NCBI RefSeq assembly: GCF_900103735.1
Contig: NZ_FMXE01000018.1
Location: 1,904-65,903, forward strand
From: Algoriphagus alkaliphilus
Lineage (GTDB): Bacteria > Bacteroidota > Bacteroidia > Cytophagales > Cyclobacteriaceae
Direction: 5' to 3'
Length of the DNA stretch: 64,000 nucleotides
Shown: in pieces, positions 9,897 through 17,763 of the stretch
Layout of the letters: the number at the start of each line of letters is the position of its first letter
How positions within the stretch are numbered: position 1 is the stretch's first letter
The notes under the pieces: generated by a model
Told to the model about the DNA's origin: nothing
Seen by the model: the letters and a program-made list of their open reading frames with translations, nothing else
The model's database searches: none
Made by a program: the position numbers and the translations under genes

Positions 9897-10001
9897 GACG
9901 ATAGGAGTATTACTTAAAAATTCTATTTGTCCTTATAAAAAATTCACATTCAATATGATTATAATTGATTTTAGTGACCATATGGAATTTCAGATAGTAA
10001 G

Positions 10002-11492
10002 TTATTTTGATCGAAGTTTCACCTGATGTTTATGTTTATCTAAATTCAAAGGCGTATAACCCTCAGGTATTTTTATGCCTTTGGGCAAATACCTCAAACC
10101 AAGAAGTGAATTATTAAGCGCAAACTGCATATATAAATCATAGTCTAATGCCATGATTGATTTTTTTACACCTCCTGAATTTATCATAATTTCAGTTCCA
10201 GACCTATTTTGAAAGTAATTGCTCCATTCTACTGAAGAGGGATTAAACAGGGTATCGCTGAACACTAGTTTTTGTCCTGGATCAGGGGAAGGGTAAAAAT
10301 CATTTTGCTCAGGCCATGAAGCAGTACTATGACAACTAAGGCATGCTGATGCAGTAAAGTGCAGGTACTTATTGCTGCCAATTATTTCATTATTTGGGCC
10401 TAAAACCAAAACAGAGTCGACCGGTTTCGGTTCTATCTGAACTCCTCCGACTAGTGCCACATCTATAGGCCCAGAAAGACGGTTACCATATCCTAGTGTG
10501 ACCCCTGCATAAGCGGGGGCATTTGGATTTATGTAGGTTTCCTCAAGCGTTTCATTGCCATTCATTTTTCCAGGGTCATTACCCCAGGAGATTCCTAATA
10601 ATGTTAACCTGTCAAATGTGGTAGTTCCAGGACTATTAGCGTCATAAATGAAGGTTGAAAAAACCCATCCTGTTTCTGGTGAAGCAATCGTATCTTTTAT
10701 AATGATATCAAACTGAATCCAAGTCAATTCTTGCAAAATTGGACCTTTCCCAACATTTGGACCGAAAAGCACCTCCCTGTAAATGGGAAAAGTACCTGCA
10801 CCTTCAAGAACATTCCAATCCGCAGCTGAGGCTGTAGTCCCAGCAGCTTTTATGACTATAGCATTTTGCTTGAACTGCGCGGCTTCTGTGGTGTAATTTG
10901 GAAAGAAACCAGTAGGACTATACGATTTCCACAATTGATTTAAAGTCAAGGCTGAAATATCATTATAATAAACTATGACATGGTTCTGCATCGGTCTATC
11001 AAATCCATAATCTGTGAAAATATCACTTTTAATTACTTGCCCGGTCATTGTACCATAAACAGATTCTAGACCTTCCCATCCAGTCGAATCATAGTTTTGA
11101 GCACTCCAAGCCATATTATACCAGTTTTGTCTGTTGGTGCTTCCCGTCCAGACTTCAGGTTGGTCAATCATAATGGTCATATCCTCAGCGATATATTGCC
11201 TCACCGCCATGATATATTTTTCAGCATTGTTCTTGGTCAAGGGCTGCCCATTAAGCACTTCTTCCCAAGGATAGCTCCGCTCGGGGACAACCTCCGGATA
11301 ATTGTAATTAGCCTTAAAAAATGGTCCATCAAACACCTCTGGTGAAGGAAATAGCCCATTATTGTCAGCAAATGGCTCTAAAATCTGTATTTCCGATACC
11401 TCATTAATCTTGCCGGAGTCACTTTTTGAACATGCCGTATTCAAAAAAAGTAATCCAATAAAGAGGTAAAAAACGCTCTTGAAAAATCTCAT
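10002..11492 (-). CDS. Putative c-type cytochrome lipoprotein
   Basis: A 496-residue exported protein. The N-terminal hydrophobic stretch ends FLNTAC, a relaxed Bacteroidetes-style lipoprotein signal with Cys21. A single C-L-S-C-H haem-c motif lies near residues 384-388, inside a segment resembling the cytochrome domain of other secreted oxidoreductases. The region before it is rich in W, Y, N and G, consistent with a beta-rich extracellular or periplasmic fold. I do not recognise a more specific family. No cytochrome-maturation or dehydrogenase gene is adjacent, so its redox partner is unknown. Likely membrane-anchored; whether it binds haem rests on the one motif. Confidence 0.6.
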   Translation of the reverse strand: MRFFKSVFYLFIGLLFLNTACSKSDSGKINEVSEIQILEPFADNNGLFPSPEVFDGPFFKANYNYPEVVPERSYPWEEVLNGQPLTKNNAEKYIMAVRQYIAEDMTIMIDQPEVWTGSTNRQNWYNMAWSAQNYDSTGWEGLESVYGTMTGQVIKSDIFTDYGFDRPMQNHVIVYYNDISALTLNQLWKSYSPTGFFPNYTTEAAQFKQNAIVIKAAGTTASAADWNVLEGAGTFPIYREVLFGPNVGKGPILQELTWIQFDIIIKDTIASPETGWVFSTFIYDANSPGTTTFDRLTLLGISWGNDPGKMNGNETLEETYINPNAPAYAGVTLGYGNRLSGPIDVALVGGVQIEPKPVDSVLVLGPNNEIIGSNKYLHFTASACLSCHSTASWPEQNDFYPSPDPGQKLVFSDTLFNPSSVEWSNYFQNRSGTEIMINSGGVKKSIMALDYDLYMQFALNNSLLGLRYLPKGIKIPEGYTPLNLDKHKHQVKLRSK

Positions 11493-11675
11493 TGGTTTGG
11501 TCAGTAAAGTTTGGAATAAATATAAAAAATTTAAGCATTACAAAGAATATAATCTTGGAATTATTCAATATTTCAATAAAAAGTCTTGAATCCTAAGCTC
11601 CAGACAAACTTCAAAACACCAAATTTCGAATGATTCATGTGGTTCCGGCGTTTGTAAATATTATTGCAATTATCC

Positions 11676-11760
11676 ATTCTCGAGGTCGCTGATGGTTAGT
11701 CCGTCTATTCCACCACTTCCACAGCTGGACTTGATGTTTTTAAAAGTCTCCAGTATCAAT
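11676..11760 (-). pseudogene. Possible reverse-transcriptase/maturase remnant
   Basis: Read on the minus strand, one frame gives ETFKNIKSSCGSGGIDGLTI followed by SDLENG and a stop. This resembles the N-terminal segment of group II intron reverse transcriptases (pattern K-x-x-x-x-x-G-x-x-G-x-D-G). Stops follow within a few codons and no catalytic YADD region is present, so at most a scar of about 30 codons remains. The match is short and may be chance. Confidence 0.3.
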
Positions 11761-11854
11761 ATTTAGACACTAACCTGTAAACTATTCACCGAGTCACAAA
11801 TCCCCTTAAAACCCTCAGTAGGCGAAGGAAATCGCTCTTGACTTTTTCTGTAAA

Positions 11855-11985
11855 AATGATGTCGCCCCTTTTGGGTTATCCTAAAAAACAACCACGTTTA
11901 AAGCTATAATCCTGTTTTCCCCACCAAGGCGGGGGCACTTCGGGATTTAAAAGCCAGAATGGCTGAAATAATTATAGAAAACATT
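11855..11985. repeat. Dispersed REP-like element, copy 1
   Basis: Contains the run CACTTCGGGATTTAAAAGCC, then AGAATGGCTGAAATAATTAT, preceded by a CCAAGGCGGG palindromic core and, further left, TGTCGCCCCTTTTGGG. The same parts in the same order, on the opposite strand, occur at 33840-33960. The element is non-coding and mildly palindromic. Confidence 0.65.
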
Positions 11986-12127
11986 GGAGAAGCATTCATG
12001 TAAATCTTGCAAGGGATGATATAAATTTAAAAATCGATTTCTCATCCTTTGAAAGGGGGAAGTTCTTAACACGCTTTTTTTAAAATTACCAAACTTCGAG
12101 TACGCCACGGCGCACTCAAAGGTATAC

Positions 12128-12964
12128 CTACAAAAGCCTACAAACCATAATTCCTGATTGAGATTTGTTGGCAGCGAGGTATTCGCTTAGAGGTTTAGCA
12201 GAGATTTCAACTTGCATATTTCCGGTTCCTGCATGCATCAGGTGGATTCTTCCTTCTTTTTCAATGGCAAAACCCACGTGTACGATATCCAGGTTTTTCA
12301 TCGAAGTGGTAATTGCGATCAGGTCTCCCGCTTGGATGTTTTTTTCAAGTGACTGGATCTCTGCTTTTGGGATAAAATGATAGGTTCTTTTGGCGATTTC
12401 CGCTTCGTCTGCTTTGATGGCTTTCAGAAATTCCGGGTTGGAAAGCTGTGTGTAGAAGCGTGGGTTTTCGGACATGAAGGTGGGTTGATTCGGATAAAGC
12501 GTCCCACCGATTTCTTGAGTGATATCCCGGATAATGCCTTTTTGTTGATTTTGGTAGATCCAGTCCGAGAAGTAATGCAGTCGGGAGGAATAGTCTTTTC
12601 TTACCCCATCTTGATACCGAAGCCGCTCCAATTCCTGCTCGAAACCCTCAAACGTCAAGTTTCCCGACTTGGCAATCTGAGCCATAGTCACCACTGTCTC
12701 CAGATAAGTCGTGCAATCCAAGCCGGTCAGGTTGATGACCAATTTCTCTTCACCGGGGAGTTCTAATGTTTTTTCGACATAGGGCGTGCCGAGGAAGCTT
12801 TGACCGATTTCCAGTGTGAGTTGGTCGATTGATTTGCCGCTTAGCTCTTTTTGGGAAAGTTCGGTCAGGATGCCATCGAGGCGTGCGCGGCTTTCCAGGG
12901 TGCAGACGGTTTGGGCGCTAAGCGAAAACGAAAGGAGGAAAAGGAAAAGAGTTAAAAGGCGCAT
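12128..12964 (-). CDS. Secreted DUF1460 amidase-like (NlpC/P60-fold) protein
   Basis: A 278-residue exported protein of the DUF1460 family, described from structures as an N-acetylmuramoyl-L-alanine amidase-like cysteine hydrolase. The signal peptide covers residues 1-18 (FSLSAQ). The likely catalytic cysteine is C84 in the conserved L-D-C-T-T segment; the likely histidine is H229 in D-I-V-H-V-G, with the conserved H-A-G at 244-246 nearby. It probably trims peptidoglycan fragments in the periplasm. It stands alone, convergent to nothing and 112 bp from the next gene. Activity on cell wall is inferred from the family, not from context. Confidence 0.85.
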   Translation of the reverse strand: MRLLTLFLFLLSFSLSAQTVCTLESRARLDGILTELSQKELSGKSIDQLTLEIGQSFLGTPYVEKTLELPGEEKLVINLTGLDCTTYLETVVTMAQIAKSGNLTFEGFEQELERLRYQDGVRKDYSSRLHYFSDWIYQNQQKGIIRDITQEIGGTLYPNQPTFMSENPRFYTQLSNPEFLKAIKADEAEIAKRTYHFIPKAEIQSLEKNIQAGDLIAITTSMKNLDIVHVGFAIEKEGRIHLMHAGTGNMQVEISAKPLSEYLAANKSQSGIMVCRLL

Positions 12965-13076
12965 TTGGAGGGGTTTATTTTCAGGATTTTGGCTAAAGCC
13001 GAATTCAAATTTGTCAATAATTAATGGATTTAAGGAAGTGAATTCCCTTCCTATTCAGAAGGAAAGCTAAAACAAT

Positions 13077-13655
13077 TCAACTCCCCTTCATTTTCTCTCC
13101 TCTAGCGGAAAGTTGCGCCAACTCCAAAATCCGGGCCTTTCTGGTTTTTTCGGTTTTGGCGAGCTTTAACCAACGCAAGACAAAACGCTTGCTGGAATCA
13201 TTAATTGCAAAGAAAAATTCGGTTGCCCCAATATGCTTTTCCAGTTCATCCTGCAGATCCTGAGGCACCATAAGCTGATCCACGTCATCCATAAAATCCC
13301 ACAAACCCGATTGCTTGGAATTTTCGATTGACAGAAAGCCGGATTGATGCATTTTACCTTCAGCGATCAATTTGGCTGCTCGGTCCTTATAGGTTTTGGC
13401 CCAATGCTGCACTCGGCGCGGTGAAATAAGCTGCATGGTCCGAGTATCGTCTAATTTCCTGCGTATGCCATCAATCCAACCAAAACAGATTAATTCGTCC
13501 AAAACATCATCTGTAGAAAGGTATTTCTCAGGTACGATTTTCAAAAATGTCACCAGCCAAACGCTCTTCTCCTGACCATGGTTTTCTTCCAACCATGTCC
13601 TTAACTCGGGCTTGGAGGAAACTTCAAGTTTCTCAAAATTGTCGGTTTGGATCAT
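13077..13655 (-). CDS. YdeI/OmpD-associated family protein
   Basis: A 192-residue cytoplasmic protein of the YdeI/OmdA family. The family block around residues 45-75 (VLDELICFGWIDGIRRKLDD) and the arginine-rich RRVQHWAKTYKDRAAKLI segment are clear, and the C-terminal helical hairpin ends in KTRKARILELAQLSARGEK. Members are small stress-linked proteins of unknown biochemical activity. No operon partner is present. A distant relative of the same broad group is encoded at 60496-61056. Confidence 0.78.
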   Translation of the reverse strand: MIQTDNFEKLEVSSKPELRTWLEENHGQEKSVWLVTFLKIVPEKYLSTDDVLDELICFGWIDGIRRKLDDTRTMQLISPRRVQHWAKTYKDRAAKLIAEGKMHQSGFLSIENSKQSGLWDFMDDVDQLMVPQDLQDELEKHIGATEFFFAINDSSKRFVLRWLKLAKTEKTRKARILELAQLSARGEKMKGS

Positions 13656-13754
13656 TTTCTTTTATGTGTATTCGGTTAGCTGCACGTACCCAAATAAAGG
13701 TAGAATTAAGTTCCAATTGAATGTGCTGTGGACTGTTGACAGTCGTCTGTGGAC

Positions 13755-13811
13755 GTGTATCCGCATACAAAATACCCCAAATCTAGTCCACGTGCATCAG
13801 TGCGGATACAC
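13755..13811. repeat. Perfect 11-bp inverted repeat, 35-bp loop
   Basis: GTGTATCCGCA at 13755-13765 is mirrored exactly by TGCGGATACAC at 13801-13811. A GTCCACGTG segment lies in the loop, and a GTGGACTGTTGACAGTCGTC motif, related to the CGACTGTCCAC family, lies just to the left. Coding potential is absent. It is not followed by a T-run, so a terminator is less likely than a repeat element or protein site. Confidence 0.65.
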
Positions 13812-13908
13812 ATATTTTCTTTTGTTTTTATTTCTGCCAATTTTCCCATGGTGAGTTTGGTATTGAGTTGTATTGGTTTTTTTAGACCTGTTTTATAAAG
13901 CAGACTTT

Positions 13909-14145
13909 CTATTCTCGTTCCTCGATTAGTCTTTTTACATATTGGTTGTAAGCTTCCTTTTTGAAGTCAAACCAATCTTCTCGATATGCTGATGAGTCAA
14001 TTAGAATTTTGAAATTCTGAAAAGGCTTTCTATTGGAAAGTCGGTCTAAAATCCGCTCTCGGAACTTTAGGTCAGAAATGTATTGAGCAAAGTTTTCCAG
14101 GTGTTCCCTTCTCGACATATTCCTTGTCACTCCAGGCTCCGCCAT
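13909..14145 (-). pseudogene. 3' fragment of a UPF0158-family gene
   Basis: The 78-codon frame encodes only the C-terminal half of the UPF0158 family (full length about 150 residues). From about residue 14 it follows the family pattern: LENFAQYISD, then NRKPFQNFKILIDSS, then YREDWFDFKKEAYNQYV. The first residues (MAEPGVTRN) come from another gene: the same DNA in a different frame is the 5' end of an hsdS-like gene (14182 leftward). A stop codon directly precedes the ATG. The N-terminal half is therefore missing and the gene was joined to foreign DNA near 14108. It may still be translated, but it is best treated as a remnant. Confidence 0.65.
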
Positions 14146-14182
14146 TTATGAATTCACATACCTCATTCAGTTTAAAAATCAT
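14075..14182 (-). pseudogene. 5' fragment of a type I restriction specificity gene (hsdS)
   Basis: Reading from the ATG at 14182 gives MIFKLNEVCEFINGGAWSDK followed by EYVEKG. This is the characteristic beginning of an HsdS target-recognition domain (pattern L-x-x-V-C-x-F-x-x-G, then D-K-x-Y-V). After about 26 codons the frame leaves the family and stops at about 14075, where the UPF0158 sequence takes over. The ATG overlaps the stop of the ORF6N gene upstream (ATGA), the coupling expected inside a restriction operon. Confidence 0.6.
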
Positions 14183-15093
14183 CTTACTTCGTTTAGTTGA
14201 TTTAGCACTAAAGCGGATAAGCTATCCATTCGGGAGAAGGCAAACCACTTTTTCCCCAGATCTTTTAGAGAAGCCCCAAGATGATACAATTCGCTTTGAT
14301 CGATCAGCAAAAATCGGTCATGGCTTTGGGTAAAGGTCTTTATGGTTATTCCAGGATATTGAGCGTTGTGCTTATCCAGATCCAGTTGCAGGGTTTTGGA
14401 AACGCTTTTGGTAAAGAGAATAGCTGTTACTCCGATCCTTCGCTTGGTCAGTAGGGTAAGTACGCTTTCGTCTATGTAATTGTCTATCAAAATAATTTCT
14501 CTTTTTGCTCTTTTAATCAAATCGGACACAAAAGCATAGGCATCAAAAATCTGCCCATCGAAAAATATTCCTTTGTCTGGTTCGGGTCGTCCTGACTCTA
14601 GTGCTTTAAATAATCGGTCAAACTTTTCGTCATTTTGCAATAGTCGTAGTTCCACCTGATCCAAACGCTGGAAGACGGTGGCATTTTGCAGAAGAAATCT
14701 ACGCATGGAAACAAAGGCTCGCATAATCTCAACATGCACTTTTACAGCATATTCACTTTTCAAAACTCCTGATAAACTGGCTACTCCCTGTTCAGTAAAT
14801 ACATAAGGCAAATATTTCCTGTGTTTCCCACGATTATCTTTTAAGATCGCATTTTGCGATCTTAAAGTCTGATCACTTGATAGCTCACTTGGAGATGACA
14901 GCTGTTCCCACTCCTGCCAAGTCAGTTGAAACATAAAATCGGAAGGAAAGCGATCACCATTTCACTTCACTTGCTCGTTGAGTCGGCCTGTGGATACTTG
15001 GTAGAGTTCTGCAAGATCACTATCAAGCATTATATGCATACCCCTGATAGTAAATATCTTATTTTCAATATGTTGCTGATTGATTAATTCCAT
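14179..15093 (-). pseudogene. ORF6N-domain gene interrupted by one in-frame stop
   Basis: From the ATG at 15093 the frame reads MELINQQHIENKIFTIRG, then LDSDLAELYQVSTGRLNEQV and K, then TGA (14964-14962). It continues in the same frame as NGDRFPSDFMFQLTWQEW to 14179. This is the normal ORF6N DNA-binding domain with an Arg codon turned into a stop at codon 44. The downstream open part (from Met at 14934) carries the rest of the domain (KYLPYVFTEQGVASLSGVL) and a C-terminal half of unknown fold containing a QSHDRFLLIDQSEL stretch. ORF6N genes often sit inside type I restriction operons, and an hsdS start follows directly here. A sequencing error at this base is the main alternative. Confidence 0.75.
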
Positions 15094-15278
15094 GGTGTGA
15101 CTATCAAAGAATCAATGTTTGCGGTCGCAAAATGCGACCGCAAATTATCCAACTCACTTTGAGATAGTTGAAATATGAAACTCTTGGGAAATTGCTTTTT
15201 GCTTCTTTTGACTAGCTCATTAAATCTTTTTATTTCGACCCCAAATAGCTCAGAAAGATTTTGAGCATTGGAAATCAT
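15084..15278 (-). pseudogene. Second ORF6N N-terminal fragment
   Basis: The 64-codon frame encodes LSELFGVEIKRFNELVKRSK followed by KQFPKSFIFQLSQSELDNL. This matches the central part of an ORF6N domain (L-Y-G-V-E-x-x-R-x-N-E-x-V-K-R then F-P-x-x-F-x-F-Q-L). The canonical start of the domain upstream and everything after residue 64 are missing. It overlaps the start of the neighbouring ORF6N gene by 10 bases in another frame. It is probably a partial duplicate or a different ORF6N gene truncated by recombination. Confidence 0.55.
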
Positions 15279-15552
15279 AGTCTGTGGTTTCCAAATTGTA
15301 GAGTTCTCCTTTGAAATTCATAATTCCATATCGTAAACCGGTCAAAACATCTTCACTAACCTACCAATTCCCCACCACTTAAAAAAGCCCATTGCACCCC
15401 AAAAACCCGCTTTACCCGACAACAGACGACTACAATCGAATACAAACGACTAGCTAACGACTACTTTTTTCGCTGCCCCCAAACTTTGGACCATCAGTTA
15501 TCCTCTAGCGGAAATTGTTAATCAAATATTTCACTCTTAATATTTTAAAATC

Positions 15553-15900
15553 ATGAACACGCTAAGAAACAAAGTTCAGCTCATCGGTAACCTGGGTGCC
15601 AAAGTAGAATTGAAAACCCTCGAGTCCGGCAAAGTCGTAGGCCACGTCACCATGGCGACCAACGAAACCTACAAAAATCAAAAAGGTGAAAAAATCATCG
15701 AAACTACTTGGCATAATTTGGTCATCTGGGGCAAGCCTGCAGAGACACTTTCCAAGTACACAGACAAGGGTTCGGAAGTCGGTATTGAAGGTAAACTCAC
15801 CAACCGCAGCTACACCGACAAGAATGGTGAAAAGCGCTACATGGCCGAGATCGTAGTCAGCGACTTTATTCTAATGGGTAAGAAAGGGAAGGAGGACTGA
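15553..15900 (+). CDS. ssb: Short single-stranded DNA-binding protein
   Basis: A 115-residue OB-fold SSB. The N-terminus NKVQLIGNLGAKVELKTL and the core TTWHNLVIWGKPAETLSKY are typical, as is KGSEVGIEGKLTNRSYTDKN. It lacks the glycine-rich linker and the acidic D-D-D-I-P-F-type tip that recruits partner proteins in housekeeping SSBs; it ends KKGKED. This suggests an accessory or competence/mobile-type SSB, although short SSBs without a tip are also found on Bacteroidetes chromosomes. It is monocistronic and the first plus-strand gene after a decayed region. Confidence 0.9.
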   Translation: MNTLRNKVQLIGNLGAKVELKTLESGKVVGHVTMATNETYKNQKGEKIIETTWHNLVIWGKPAETLSKYTDKGSEVGIEGKLTNRSYTDKNGEKRYMAEIVVSDFILMGKKGKED

Positions 15901-16218
15901 GATCCTTGGTGGATCTGTAAAAAGTAAGTGGTAAGTTGTGAGGGTGTAGCTTATTCCTCACGACTTACCCTGTTACCAAAAGCAAAAAATTTGAATTCTT
16001 TAAAGGAGGTTCATCTCCACATTAATACCGAATTTGAGTTCCTGAAAATCTGCGAAAATCGGTGCTCTTTTCTGTGCAAATCTGCGGGAAATTATTACTA
16101 AAAGGGGAAGTAGGATTGAAATCCTTGTGGAATTGTAAATGGTAAACAGTAGGTTGTGAGGGTGCTCTAAACTACTCATCACATACTACTTACATTTTAC
16201 TTTCCACAAAAAAAACAA
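15901..16218. other. Intergenic stretch with word-type repeats
   Basis: No gene seen. It contains GTAAGTGGTAAGTTGTGAGG (near 15924) and a relative near 16143 (GTAAACAGTAGGTTGTGAGG). It also holds a TCTGCGAAAATC...TCTGCGGGAAA segment (16047-16090) that resembles one at 26738-26785. Confidence 0.6.
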
Positions 16219-17313
16219 CTACCGAACCATCTCCTTAATAGCCGGGGCAGCCTTTGCATCGGGATAATCCATTCCCAGCAATTGGAAAATGGTGCGGGCG
16301 ATCATTGCTGATTGCCATTGTCCTTGGGTTTTCATTTCGCCGGTAGCCGGTGTATCGGGCCCGATGGCCATCATCCAAATTTCTCCTGCATCCGGTATGC
16401 TGGAACCGTGGCTTTTCCAGGAGGATTTGTTGGTGCCGCGGCCATGGTCTGTGGTGATGATCATGGTAGTTTTGTCCTTGTACTGAGGATCTGACTGGAT
16501 GTATTCCCAGATTTCCCTGATGTAGGCATCGGTCTGCCGTGCCGACCAGAGGTATTGGTCATATTCGTTGTCGTGGGCCCAGTCGTCTGTTTCACCGTAG
16601 GCGATGTAGGTCACGCGCGGCTTGTATTTTTTCATTGCTTCCATGGCAAAGTGATGCGTGAATGGATCCAATCGAACCCCGCCCCAAGGTCCACGGATTT
16701 CTGATTGAAGTCGGTTGAGGGTCTTTTCGACATCCGTTAGGCCCGCTCCTTCCGCCTTATCGAAACCTGCGTTGACCGGAATTCCGCTTCGCTCTTCATT
16801 GACAATGTATGGAAACACGTCCCAACTGCCAAAAGCCATTACTTTGCCTTTATATTCCGGCTTTTGGTTTAAATATTCCAAAAAAGTCACATTCGGGTTG
16901 TTGATTTTGGAGTTGGAGTTGATCCGCTCGTCATCTGCAAATCCGCTCAAAACCTCATTGTATCCGGGGTAGGAAAACCACATTTTGTTTTGATTGTTGA
17001 CCATATTTCCATGGGCCCTGTTGCCGTAGATCTGTCCTTGTGTGGCGATTGTGTTCCAGACGAATGGAAAAAGCATTTTGCGGCGAAGCTTGGGATCTTC
17101 ATGCCAGAAGTCCCCCAAAAGGGAGCCCATGGATTTGATCATTCCGGTGTCATCGACGAAAAGAGAATCGGCACCTTTGAAGAGCTCCTGCCACCTGAGT
17201 CCGTCCAGGGTGATGAGGACGATGTTTTCGGTTTTGTGGGTTTTGTTTTGGGAAAAGGCGGGTTGGGAAGCCAAGAGGCAGAGTGCCAGAAAAAGGAAAT
17301 TGGAAATTTTCAT
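16219..17313 (-). CDS. Exported alkaline-phosphatase-superfamily phosphodiesterase
   Basis: A periplasmic or secreted enzyme of the nucleotide pyrophosphatase/phosphodiesterase branch of the alkaline phosphatase superfamily. Metal-site segments are visible: IVLITLDGLRWQELF near the N-terminus (metal-binding D), a YGETDDWAHDNEYDQYLW block with D and H ligands, and TTMIITTDHGRGTNKSSWKS-H near residue 300. The frame opens at 17328, but starting at the ATG at 17313 puts the signal peptide (MKISNFLFLALCLLASQPAF) at the very N-terminus, so I use it. The nucleophile (usually Thr or Ser after the first metal motif) cannot be fixed by eye. Substrate unknown. Monocistronic. Confidence 0.78.
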   Translation of the reverse strand: MKISNFLFLALCLLASQPAFSQNKTHKTENIVLITLDGLRWQELFKGADSLFVDDTGMIKSMGSLLGDFWHEDPKLRRKMLFPFVWNTIATQGQIYGNRAHGNMVNNQNKMWFSYPGYNEVLSGFADDERINSNSKINNPNVTFLEYLNQKPEYKGKVMAFGSWDVFPYIVNEERSGIPVNAGFDKAEGAGLTDVEKTLNRLQSEIRGPWGGVRLDPFTHHFAMEAMKKYKPRVTYIAYGETDDWAHDNEYDQYLWSARQTDAYIREIWEYIQSDPQYKDKTTMIITTDHGRGTNKSSWKSHGSSIPDAGEIWMMAIGPDTPATGEMKTQGQWQSAMIARTIFQLLGMDYPDAKAAPAIKEMVR

Positions 17314-17328
17314 TTTTTGATTGGGCAT

Positions 17329-17763
17329 GATTTTTCAATTATTGGGCTAAAGCCCGGTTGAAGTAACATATTGAATTTGGGAACGGGCTAAAGCCGCGTT
17401 CCTATTCAAAAAATGTATTGCAATTAGGCTGAAGCTAGGTTCCTATTCAGGGAATTCCAATTCAATATGTGGAATTATTGGTGTAATTCCCACATTGAAT
17501 CCCTTCCATCTTTAGATGGGGGAGTTTAATCGATTCTATTGAAGCTGATAGGCTTTAGATAAAAATTCCTTCTTTCAGTATTGGGCTAAAGCCCGGTTGG
17601 CTGTAACATCTTGAATTTGGGAACGGGCTAAAGCCGCGTTCCTATTCAGGGATTGTCAATTCAGTAAAGAATGGGCTGAAGCATATTCATACAGGTCGAA
17701 TTAAATTGCTTTGTGCTCGATGTGCGGTTCCAACAAGCTGCCGGCTCTGTACCTCGGCATGGA
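17329..17763. repeat. GGGCTAAAGCCC repeat cluster
   Basis: Two near-identical copies of a ~70 bp unit start at 17344 and 17583. Each begins with the palindrome GGGCTAAAGCCC and carries GAACGGGCTAAAGCCGCGTT about 40 bp later, followed by CCTATTCA. Degenerate copies lie near 17424 (AGGCTGAAGCTAGG) and 17671, and a partial one upstream of the DUF1460 gene (12990). No gene is seen in the stretch. Confidence 0.75.

Larger units (their letters stand above)
11493..12127. other. Gene-free stretch with a dispersed repeat and a possible RT relic
   Basis: No intact gene is seen. The stretch contains a possible reverse-transcriptase remnant (about 11676-11760) and a dispersed repeat (about 11855-11985) whose reversed partner lies at 33840-33960. 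The rest is AT-rich without clear signals. Confidence 0.55.
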
